A DNA stretch of 57,745 nt from a bacterium (GTDB lineage: Bacteria; Eremiobacterota; Eremiobacteria; Baltobacterales; Baltobacteraceae), in the NCBI GenBank assembly GCA_021782295.1, contig JAJXVC010000001.1:1-57745 (forward strand), written 5' to 3'. Below the pieces are notes generated by a model. That model had not been told where the DNA came from, did not search any database, and was given only the letters and a program-made list of their open reading frames with translations. Below, piece after piece: positions 36,301 through 43,229 of the stretch. Each line of letters opens with the position of its first letter. Position 1 is the stretch's first letter. A program made the translations under genes and the position numbers.

Positions 36301-37394
36301 ACGCGCACGGCGCAAATGCAAACGGATGGTCCTCAGGGAAGACCTTCCAATTGCTCGTTAATAGCGTCTCGGCGGGCGACGGATTTACCGGTGCCGGCGG
36401 TTACCCAGCGGCAACGGCGGTCGCAACGAATACCGAGCCGACGATCGGCGGTAATGCAAATGCGACCTACGGAAACGCCTACACGTACACCGTGACGAAT
36501 AACTCAGGGATCAGCAGCAACATCACCTCGTTCCGCGTCCGCATTCCGGGGACCGATGTCAACGGCGTCAACGCAACCGACAGCAGCGGAAATTTCTGGC
36601 ACGTCACCGGTTCGGTTCCGACGCTCTCGGGCAGCGTCGACGGATGCACGGTCACCAACGCGCTCAGTGCGATGAGCGCAACCTCGGCGGGAGCCGACGG
36701 CGAGATCGATATCGGCGGCGGATCCTGCGCGTTGAAGCCCGGCGACACGATGACGATCTCTTTCACGGCGATCGGGCCGCAATCGAACAGCGATTCCTAT
36801 CAGTTCCAGACCTACTGCATCAACAACACCGCGAGTACGTGCACGCTCAGCAACGGAATTGTCGGCGGGCCGAACTGGCTCGGCGATGATGAAGTTCAGG
36901 TCCAGTTGACGGTGGGCCTCTCGGTGGTCGTCGATCCCTCCAACCCCGGGCCCGGCGGTTCGACGCCGAACGTGAGTTGCGCGCTATGCTCGTTCTCGGG
37001 TTCTACCGTGACGCTTGGAAACTACGGGCACAACACGACAACGACATTCGGCGATATCGTTCGTGCGAGCGTCATCATCCAGTCGACGACTGCGATGACC
37101 TGGAATCTCTCTATCGAAGCCAGCAATAATCCGGCAAATAGTACGGGATCGCCGACGAACGAATTGCTGACGCAGACCGATTCGACGAACTCCTCGCAGG
37201 GGGCGGGGATCACCTTCGACGTACCCTCCTTTACCGTCGTGCCGACGGCAACATCGCTGCAGATTGCCAATGGGACCAGCATCACCACCCGCACGGTGCC
37301 CTACGACATTTTGCAGAATTTCGAACTTGCGCTCGGAGGAGAATCGCTCAGCGCGCAATCTTCAGTCATTACCTACACGTTGGTCGCGAATTAA
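33369..37394 (+). CDS. Giant secreted beta-repeat protein, candidate tip adhesin
   Basis: 1341 residues. Signal peptide (about 1-26), Pro-rich linker (31-70), then beta domains. Three ~120-residue repeats are visible in the first third: GVYTFGVLDTTTNQWVAVIY (~190), GTYSVVLFDKTTNQRVSQQQ (~308), and the more divergent PGSYIPATFTAQLYDT (~430). Cysteine pairs are scattered (ANCAITAGDNF-like, ATCTATV, CSFSG). The chain ends LSAQSSVITYTLVAN, the same kind of final strand as the small subunits (QSVIVTYTLTLN), so its C-terminal domain may be a polymerisable subunit module. Asn/Thr/Ser-rich, as in surface proteins. TGATG junction with the preceding gene. Adhesin role is inferred from size, composition and position. 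Confidence 0.68.
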   Translation: MNVRRLQSFAVAATLVAAAVATAFGRGVPGGIVPHPTVTPIGIPIVHTPPPMIPPLIHPTATPPAMPGFPQSNSNVRAPGSIVPLSELPRLPLKSAMNTLHPGQRSIQSATGATILLTASGSGNCAITAGDNFTVGCTADWQSSGLTGGDTFQDYYIAPNVADGTAGTAVGGGYGAPNGNVHATTLSVAGVYTFGVLDTTTNQWVAVIYINVGVSYNFGVYQDAFHTQLISQFAAGSSSAAYIYATNLTPSDFYVIYIESTSINPVCIFSAPVQSSYATNGLCQPNLSSGEQAPGGDIAVTWTISATQAAGTYSVVLFDKTTNQRVSQQQISVTGPSGETMLLYPDGTNANPSPRPLPVATPSTVFAWDSPNDQSTSGIVQQVLIAPSSNYEWTISDPTGQTLWTANANTSGTATNTFEFGTNALGSAYSPGSYIPATFTAQLYDTIAKSVYASQAFSMVGYYVSTTFTGGSITLRVPGGSSQTTNLIFTNNSPLRFGLSNSDSFSKIAFSTGSDFTANGNNGYGVDVVLSGYTLAQCEATCTATVTDSAGNSWSVNDTCGVNGTGNDECYLEVDPTKSNEYLAPNATVTIPNVSFSDVNGGICQTNGSCQMLTSVLPEHGLTWSTTTATDAYAPAFIAVGNTGGTASATLAGVYVNGGYQSTAAEDVEAHFFRPNTVDAQYERGSPYPINLNDFDIVAFTIKNSSNNTVSEIGIGLVGTYASFGVLDYFQADPNLNTAAWSIDPTCSGAAQPLPRKYVCFQDLSGGIGPGKTATFYMDVNAAPNGFPYSDWAVLSAYPTVYALTPATTATVPVTSAGVDQTVDSLAWAQYSLNSSLMTAYFSPSTVGTNTTSPVDVVFQNTTLGEDPNPDFIDTVEVAASNSLSTSGAPSVVSPAGWSYIGSQTSGAQVYWIFSACNNVNQTNAVPPTGVLSSPDTRAQPECNTAGLANALPPGGTLTMSFSLQNLNSTGNVPFTIYAHGANANGWSSGKTFQLLVNSVSAGDGFTGAGGYPAATAVATNTEPTIGGNANATYGNAYTYTVTNNSGISSNITSFRVRIPGTDVNGVNATDSSGNFWHVTGSVPTLSGSVDGCTVTNALSAMSATSAGADGEIDIGGGSCALKPGDTMTISFTAIGPQSNSDSYQFQTYCINNTASTCTLSNGIVGGPNWLGDDEVQVQLTVGLSVVVDPSNPGPGGSTPNVSCALCSFSGSTVTLGNYGHNTTTTFGDIVRASVIIQSTTAMTWNLSIEASNNPANSTGSPTNELLTQTDSTNSSQGAGITFDVPSFTVVPTATSLQIANGTSITTRTVPYDILQNFELALGGESLSAQSSVITYTLVAN

Positions 37395-38181
37395 ACCCAT
37401 CGACGCGCTCGATGACCTCGCCCGTTTCGTCGAGCAGTGCGCTCGCGAGGCGGGCGAGTTGCTTTTAGCGCGCGCGCCTCTGCCGCGCGAGATTGCGGAG
37501 AAGTCGCGCCGCGCCGATATCGTTACCGACGCCGATCGCGCGAGCGAGGCGCTGTTGATCGAACGATTGCTCGCGGCGACGCCGCGGGCGGCGATTCTCG
37601 CCGAGGAGTCCGGTGCGCACGATGGGAGCGCCGACGAACGCTGGATCGTCGATCCGCTCGACGGTACGACGAACTACGCGCACGGATACCCGATCTATTG
37701 CGTTTCGATCGCGTACGAACGCGCCGGCGTCGTCGAGATCGGCGTCGTGCATGCACCGGCGATGGGCGAGAGTTTCGTTGCCGTTCGGGGATCGGGGACG
37801 CGGCGGAACGGCGAATCGATCGCCGTCTCACCGATCGCGCGGATCGGCGATGCGATGCTCTGCACCGGGTTTCATCCGGCCGACTACACGACGAATGCAC
37901 GCTGCTTCGGTGCTGCATCGGAGCGGGCGCAAGCGGTGCGGCGCGACGGCTCCGCCGCGCTCGATCTTGCATACACCGCGATGGGACGATTCGACGGCTT
38001 CTGGGAGTTCGGACTCGCCCCATGGGACATCGCCGCCGGCGCGCTGCTCGTCGCTGAAGCGGGCGGGACGGTCAGCGCTATCGATGGTGGAGCGTTTGCG
38101 CTCGACGGACGAAGCGTTCTCGCCGACAATGGGGCGCTGCACCAGGAGTTGAGCGCGTTGCTGCGCAAGGCGAGCGCATGA
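37390..38181 (+). CDS. Inositol monophosphatase family protein; start codon unclear
   Basis: About 263 residues if read from ATT 37390. Mg2+-dependent phosphatase of the IMPase/FBPase/CysQ superfamily. Motifs: AILAEESGA, WIVDPLDGTTNYAHGYP, and WDIAAGALLVAEAGG. Homology runs back to DALDDLARFVEQCAREAGEL, yet no ATG, GTG or TTG lies in frame between 37335 and 37459. Either ATT (overlapping the preceding TAA as ATTAA) is used, or TTG at 37459 gives a shortened protein, or an ATG at 37264 deep in the previous gene is used. Likely a housekeeping enzyme co-transcribed with the surface cluster; substrate not readable. Confidence 0.85.
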   Translation: MKPIDALDDLARFVEQCAREAGELLLARAPLPREIAEKSRRADIVTDADRASEALLIERLLAATPRAAILAEESGAHDGSADERWIVDPLDGTTNYAHGYPIYCVSIAYERAGVVEIGVVHAPAMGESFVAVRGSGTRRNGESIAVSPIARIGDAMLCTGFHPADYTTNARCFGAASERAQAVRRDGSAALDLAYTAMGRFDGFWEFGLAPWDIAAGALLVAEAGGTVSAIDGGAFALDGRSVLADNGALHQELSALLRKASA

Positions 38182-38594
38182 CCGCACCTCGGCTCGCCTT
38201 CTTTTTCGGACTGCTCTTTCTCGCCGTCGGCCTCCTCGCGTTGCTGCCGGCGATTGCGCCGCTCGCGCCCTTCGATGCCCCGGTCGTCGTCTCGCTCGAT
38301 CCGCACTATCGCATACTCTTCGGGCTTTTCCCGGTCAATCTCGCGCTCGATGCACTCCACGTGCTCGTCGGCATCTTCGGTTTGCTCGCCGCAAGAAGTT
38401 TTGCAAGTGCGAGCGGATATTTCCGCAAACTCTTTTGGCTCTATCTGCTCGTCGGCATCTTCGGCGCGATCCCGATTACCAACACCCTCTTCGGCGCCGC
38501 GCCGGTCTATGGGTGGGATGTGTTCTTGCATCTTGGCACCGCCGTCGTTGCGTGGTTCGCGGGTTACGGGCGACTCTCGGTCGAGCAACCTTGA
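38178..38594 (+). CDS. DUF4383-type small membrane protein
   Basis: 138 residues with about four predicted membrane helices. The loop LFGLFPVNLALDALHVLVGIFG and the later LHLGTAVVAWFAGY fit the DUF4383 pattern (G.FPVN...H..VG..GL and a final LHL). Function unknown. ATGA overlap with the phosphatase gene. A hairpin TCGAGATA/TGTCTCGA (38601-38623) without a T run follows seven bases after the stop. Confidence 0.75.
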   Translation: MTAPRLAFFFGLLFLAVGLLALLPAIAPLAPFDAPVVVSLDPHYRILFGLFPVNLALDALHVLVGIFGLLAARSFASASGYFRKLFWLYLLVGIFGAIPITNTLFGAAPVYGWDVFLHLGTAVVAWFAGYGRLSVEQP

Positions 38595-39251
38595 GGGATG
38601 TCGAGATAGTGCAGATGTCTCGATCGTGGCGATTGTCATGACATTGCGGTATTGGGATATTGCGTACGTAAAAATCGAGGTGCGACCGTGTAGACGCGAA
38701 TCGTGGCCTTCGATCCGAAGGCTACCGCGCCTTTGATATAAGATTGCAAAGTACTAGCAAAGGAGCCGTCGCGTTGGTGCCTGCGCCTTGCGCGCAGTTG
38801 ATGAGCGACCGGGCTTTCTTGAGTCCGCCTCGCCCCGGCGAAGCTTCATAGGATTTACAGCGGTAGGTCAACCGAACCGTGCCTCCCGGCGCGTGCCCGG
38901 CGACGGCTCGGCGCGCGCAAGCGCGAGATGCTGATGACGTAATGAAGAGGCTACAAGGACTATGAATGTGGAGCCCGCTTGCATTTGAGAAGTTTAGCGG
39001 GCGGAAATCTTTGTGTTGGCCGTTTATGGCACGATGATCGATAACGAAGAAAACCATTCGCGAGATGAAGCAGAAGGGTGTACCTGCAGGCGAACGCCTT
39101 CGTCGGGTATCTATCGCACATCAACAAGCGGCAATCAATGTCATTGACAAGAGGACCTTTTGCGGTTGTGTTCTAACGCCCGAAAAGTGGTGACGGCGCT
39201 AGCACCAGCTGTGCCGACTATACTCCAAACTTGTTTTAGCAAGGAGAACGA
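38595..39251. other. 657-bp region without a supportable gene
   Basis: Holds an 8-bp hairpin at 38601-38623 that could end the preceding transcript. A GC-rich core (about 38760-38950) is followed by AT-richer DNA. A minus-strand frame at 38722-39057 and a plus-strand frame near 39064-39190 (reading REMKQKGVPAGERLRRVS) are open but resemble nothing I know; decayed DNA or a remnant is possible. AAGGAG at 39241-39246 is the ribosome-binding site of the next gene, and TATACT at 39219-39224 may be a -10 box, without a matching -35. Confidence 0.4.
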
Positions 39252-40754
39252 ATGTTCAGACGTTTAATTCGTCCCCCATTTTTTTTAATGGTCCTCTTAT
39301 CGGCGGCAACCGCGCTTTCCGCGTGTAGCGGGGGCAATCATACACTGCCAAGTGCGATGCCCAACGCGAGTGGAGCTTTGAGCGTTGCAGCAACCGGTAA
39401 AGGTATCGCCGCGCCTGTTGCAATTCCGACCACGCTAGCGTTCAGCTCCCTAGGCGCAACAAACGCGAAGACTTTTGTCGTGACCGTGCAATTCGCAGGC
39501 GATCTCAACGCGACGAGCGCAAATGCGAACGTAGCGACCGTTAACCCACAAACCGCCACGCCGGTGCTTGTTCCCGGCGCGGGTGGATCGAAATCCGCAA
39601 CATTTACTGTTACACCGACCGGACCGGGTACTACGACGATCACCGTGACCGATAAAAAAGGCCAATCGGCCAGCATCACGGTTACGGTCACGCTCGCGCA
39701 CATGCCCAAGTACGTGTTTACAACCTATGGGATTCGCTCGACCGGGCCGAGCAGCATTGCGTGGGATGCAAATGAATTCGACGCATTCGCAGCATCGGCA
39801 AACGGCGTGGTTAGTCCCACCTACAGCGTTGTATCAAACTCGATCAATAATCCCGTCATTACCAGCGGACCAAACGGAGATATCTGGCTTGCGAATGGTC
39901 TTGGGACGAATGGCGGAAACATCATGGTTCTGCCGCCGATGTCCGCCGTTTACCAACAATTCGGCACACTTCCGACGCCCATAGCCGTTATCAGCGGTTC
40001 GAACACTCGGATTAGCTATCCGCGCGATATTGCTGTAGACGGAACAGGGAATGTGTTTGTGCTTAGCGTGGGCTACCCGACGATATCAACAGGTATTCCG
40101 CCCATGAACCACGCGCTGTCGACCATCGAGCGCTTCGCGCCCGGATCGAACGGAAATGTCGCTCCGGCGTCAGTATTGCCGGTTGGCAATGCACAGACGC
40201 AAACAACGCTCCAATATCCCGCGGACATCGCTACCACCGCCAATGGGACCCTCTACGTTGCTGACCTCAGCTCAAATCCGGCCGCGAGCGTACCGCCGGC
40301 CGGAAACATTGCGATTTTCGCCCCGGATGCAAGCGGAGATGTCGCCCCAATAGCCGTGCTTGGGGGCTCAAACACCGAAATCGACTATCCATCGAGTGTG
40401 TCGCTAGACGCCAACGGAAATATTTACGTACTTACAAACGACAGCTTTGCGGCCGCATCTCAATTAGGAGACAACGGCGTGCCGATTGCCGATGTTAACC
40501 CGCGTATTCTTGTATTCCCGCCAAATGCGCACGGGAATGTCGCACCTATGGCGGTAATCGAAGGCCCCGCCACCGGGCTGGATGCTCCGGTGCAGTTGCG
40601 TGTCGATCCTAGTGGTGGTGTTTACGTTGCAGACTATGGTGCGCGCAATGTCGACTACTTCGCCTCTGGCGATAACGGAGATACGGCACCACTTCGCGTC
40701 TTTACGGATAGTATGGCGCAGTCGGGGTATGGCTTTTCGGCAGTCGGAATCTAA
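39252..40754 (+). CDS. Lipoprotein with Ig-like domain and NHL-type beta-propeller
   Basis: 500 residues. Lipoprotein signal with lipobox ALSAC (Cys about 25). Residues ~55-150 form a bacterial-Ig-like domain (KSATFTVTPTGPGTTTITVT). Residues ~155-500 repeat the motif YP-DIA-D--G--YV (e.g. ISYPRDIAVDGTGNVFVLS, YPADIATTANGTLYVADL, YPSSVSLDANGNIYVLT), the signature of NHL/SBBP-type propeller blades. Probably anchored in the envelope and exposed; ligand unknown. Base composition looks less GC-rich than the flanking genes. A clear terminator follows the stop. Confidence 0.82.
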   Translation: MFRRLIRPPFFLMVLLSAATALSACSGGNHTLPSAMPNASGALSVAATGKGIAAPVAIPTTLAFSSLGATNAKTFVVTVQFAGDLNATSANANVATVNPQTATPVLVPGAGGSKSATFTVTPTGPGTTTITVTDKKGQSASITVTVTLAHMPKYVFTTYGIRSTGPSSIAWDANEFDAFAASANGVVSPTYSVVSNSINNPVITSGPNGDIWLANGLGTNGGNIMVLPPMSAVYQQFGTLPTPIAVISGSNTRISYPRDIAVDGTGNVFVLSVGYPTISTGIPPMNHALSTIERFAPGSNGNVAPASVLPVGNAQTQTTLQYPADIATTANGTLYVADLSSNPAASVPPAGNIAIFAPDASGDVAPIAVLGGSNTEIDYPSSVSLDANGNIYVLTNDSFAAASQLGDNGVPIADVNPRILVFPPNAHGNVAPMAVIEGPATGLDAPVQLRVDPSGGVYVADYGARNVDYFASGDNGDTAPLRVFTDSMAQSGYGFSAVGI

Positions 40755-41260
40755 AAAATAACTGCCGAACCGCTCCGGGCGGTTCTTATTGCGGGAACGG
40801 TTGGGCATGGCGCACGAAGTGGACTGCCCCACTGTTCCCGCAAGATCGCTCCTCCATTTAATGCATGCGAGGAACACCCGGCTAGAGTGTACGAGAGCAG
40901 CCATCGTGGTTTTCGGCGAAAGTGTCTTTTGGGAGATAACTGGCCGAGGGAGACGACGATGACCGCCCTCCCTATTTGCTTCGATACCGGTCAGCGCTAC
41001 GGAAGCCGGCCTAAAAGACGAACGAAGATCCTGAAGAGCTGCCGCGTTTGCGCGAAGCGCGAGCGAACGTTCGATAGAATAATTGTTCGATGAATTCATG
41101 AAAAATCGTTCGTGCGGGTTTTAAAGATGACCGAGCGAGCAAGCAGAGAAGCTCGCACGATCGACGGCAGGGATTGTGCGTACCGAGTCAAAGCGGCTGT
41201 GTGTATCAACGACTGTGTCATCGAAACACTATCGTTCATCTTCACGTCAATCTGAGGCTC
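40755..41260. other. 506-bp intergenic region with structured leader
   Basis: Starts with the terminator at 40767-40790. A small open frame at 40959-41093 (44 codons, basic, with a GAGGGA upstream) is not supported by anything else. TCGTTCGTGCG (41106-41116) and CGCACGATCGA (41154-41164) pair with one mismatch, and inside them GCGAGC (41135-41140) pairs with GCTCGC (41151-41156). This structure lies about 100 bases before the response-regulator start and may be part of its leader. Confidence 0.35.
40767..40790 (+). terminator. Rho-independent terminator
   Basis: GAACCGC (40767-40773) and GCGGTTC (40779-40785) form a 7-bp stem with a five-base loop, followed directly by TTATT. It lies 12 bases after the beta-propeller lipoprotein stop. 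Confidence 0.7.
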
Positions 41261-41641
41261 ATGTTGAAAATACTCCTCGTCGAGGATAACGAGATGAACC
41301 GGGATATGTTATCTCGGCGATTGATCCGTAAAGGCTACGACGTCGTTCTCGCGGTTGACGGCGAGGAGGGTGTCGCCATGGCGATCTCCGAGTCGCCGGA
41401 TCTCATTTTGATGGACATGGATCTGCCCAAAGTCGATGGTTGGGAAGCGACACGTCGGATCAAAGCGAGAGATGGCCTCAAGAATACTCCCGTGATCGCC
41501 TTAACCGCGCATGCCATGGCCAGCGATTGCGAAAGCGCGCTGGAAGCCGGGTGTGACGACTACGATACAAAACCGGTCGAATTGCCTCGCCTCCTAGAGA
41601 AAATCGAGAGGCTGCTGGCCATCTCAAAAACGACCTCCTAG
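41261..41641 (+). CDS. Single-domain response regulator (DivK/CheY-like)
   Basis: 126 residues, a stand-alone receiver with no output domain. Acidic pocket in ILLVEDNEMNRDML, phospho-acceptor Asp in LILMDMDLPKVDGWEATR, Thr in VIALTAHAM, Lys in DYDTKPVEL. ATG at 41261 gives the exact domain; upstream in-frame ATGs give an unlikely Cys/His-rich extension. One base before the cyclase gene, so co-transcribed. It probably shuttles phosphate or tunes the kinase in the same operon. Confidence 0.93.
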   Translation: MLKILLVEDNEMNRDMLSRRLIRKGYDVVLAVDGEEGVAMAISESPDLILMDMDLPKVDGWEATRRIKARDGLKNTPVIALTAHAMASDCESALEAGCDDYDTKPVELPRLLEKIERLLAISKTTS

Positions 41642-41642
41642 G

Positions 41643-43226
41643 GTGGAAAACCGCCAATGGGCGCAAGACACCCTGCTGGCAAACATGCGCCAAGAGCTCA
41701 TGGCTCCCGTCAGCGCGGTGCTTGGATATTCGGAAATGCTCTGCGATGTTGCCGCCGAGTGTGCCCCAGAGGTCGGCTCCGATATCAACCGCATCTATGC
41801 GGCGGCGAAACTCCTCACAGAACTTTCGATTCGACTGCTCGACCCCGCGACTGACGCCGATCTTCGCTCAGAATCCGACGCCGAAGCGGCACAATCGAGA
41901 ATTCGCCACGATCTTCGCACGCCGCTCAATGCCATCAAAGGCTACAGCGAAATGTTGCTTGAGGACGCGGAGAGTCTCGGCTCCGATTCGGTCGCGGCCG
42001 ATATCGAGAAGCTCCTGGACGAAACGAACCGTTTGCTGACGCGCCTCGAGTCAATCGTTGATTTTTCAAGCAGTGGACGGGTCGGTTCGGAGAGCAAGCC
42101 TGCGATGGAAGCCGCGAAGATGGTCGCTCATCTCGAGGCCGTGATCCGCCCGAAATCCGAGAGCTTTCGGCACAAGGCATCGCCGAGCCGCATTCTCGTC
42201 GTGGACGACAATGAATCCAATCGCGATCTTCTCTGCCGCCGCGTGATGAAAGAGGGGCATCACACCGATAATGCCGAGGACGGATATCAAGCCCTAAAAA
42301 TGCTCGATGAAGCCGACTACGATCTCGTCCTGCTCGATCTCCTCATGCCCGGAATTAGCGGTATTGAAGTACTCAATCGTATGAAGGCTAAGCCGGAATT
42401 GGCCGACATCCCGGTGATCATGGTCTCGGCGCTCGACGAAATCGACGGCGTTGCGCGCTGCATCGAGGCGGGCGCCGATGATTATCTTTCCAAACCCGTC
42501 CACCCGATTTTGTTGTCGGCGCGCATCAACTCTTCGTTGGAGCGCAAACAAGCCCACGACCGCGAGCGCCTCTACTTGCAACAAATCGAAGAAGAGAAAA
42601 GCAAGAGCGAAGCCTTGTTGCTCAATATCCTTCCCGCCGGCATCGTCAAAAGGATGCGCGATGGTGAGGTGTTGATCGCCGATCGTTTCGATGATGTCAC
42701 GATTCTTTTTTCGGATCTCGTGGGCTTTACGGCGATGTCCAGTACGATCGACCCGGACGAATTGGTCGACGCCCTCAATCACTTGTTCTCGGCCTTCGAT
42801 GCCGAAGTGCGACGCCTCGGCGTTGAAAAAATCAAAACGATCGGCGATGCCTACATGGCCGCCGCCGGTGTACCCGAGGCCCGAGAGGATCATGCCGAAG
42901 CGTGTGTTCGCTTGGGGCAGTCTTTGGTCAAGGCGACGCGGAGCGTCAGCATCGAAACCGGTTACGATTTCAAAGCCCGGATCGGCGTCCATTCGGGGCC
43001 GGTCGTCGCCGGGGTTATCGGTTCGCATCGATTTATCTACGACGTGTGGGGAGATACCGTGAACGTCGCCTCGCGCATGGAATCGAACGGTATTCCGGGG
43101 CGCGTTCACATTTCGGCGGAAACCGTGCGCAGATTGGCGGGACGTTTTCCGATTGAGGCGCGCGGGCGCGTAACGCTCAAAGGTAAAGGCGAGGTAGAGA
43201 CCTTTCTGCTCGCCGAAGGAGGTTAA
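41643..43226 (+). CDS. Tandem HisKA - receiver - class III adenylate cyclase
   Basis: 527 residues, soluble. Residues 8-35 match a HisKA H-box but with Gln at the histidine position (MRQELMAPVSAVLGYSEML, Q17). Residues ~84-115 are a second HisKA with the histidine kept ([20 protein letters not shown]89). No ATPase domain follows. A receiver lies at ~181-300 (ILVVDDNESN, LVLLDLLMPGISG, DYLSKPV), then a helical linker, then a class III cyclase (~345-520): metal Asp in ILFSDLVGFT, Lys and second metal Asp in KIKTIGDAYMA, and Asp, Asn, Arg in DVWGDTVNVASRM. The Lys/Asp pair predicts ATP, so cAMP is the expected product. GTG start one base after the regulator stop. Confidence 0.9.
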   Translation: MENRQWAQDTLLANMRQELMAPVSAVLGYSEMLCDVAAECAPEVGSDINRIYAAAKLLTELSIRLLDPATDADLRSESDAEAAQSRIRHDLRTPLNAIKGYSEMLLEDAESLGSDSVAADIEKLLDETNRLLTRLESIVDFSSSGRVGSESKPAMEAAKMVAHLEAVIRPKSESFRHKASPSRILVVDDNESNRDLLCRRVMKEGHHTDNAEDGYQALKMLDEADYDLVLLDLLMPGISGIEVLNRMKAKPELADIPVIMVSALDEIDGVARCIEAGADDYLSKPVHPILLSARINSSLERKQAHDRERLYLQQIEEEKSKSEALLLNILPAGIVKRMRDGEVLIADRFDDVTILFSDLVGFTAMSSTIDPDELVDALNHLFSAFDAEVRRLGVEKIKTIGDAYMAAAGVPEAREDHAEACVRLGQSLVKATRSVSIETGYDFKARIGVHSGPVVAGVIGSHRFIYDVWGDTVNVASRMESNGIPGRVHISAETVRRLAGRFPIEARGRVTLKGKGEVETFLLAEGG

Positions 43227-43229
43227 CGA

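Noticed and set aside
38722..39057. A 111-codon gene on the minus strand
   Set aside because: No ribosome-binding site, no recognisable domain, odd composition (many Cys, Ser and Arg), and no supporting neighbours.
40959..41093. A small basic protein of 44 residues
   Set aside because: A plausible GAGGGA lies upstream, but nothing else supports coding, and it ends in DNA that forms leader structure.
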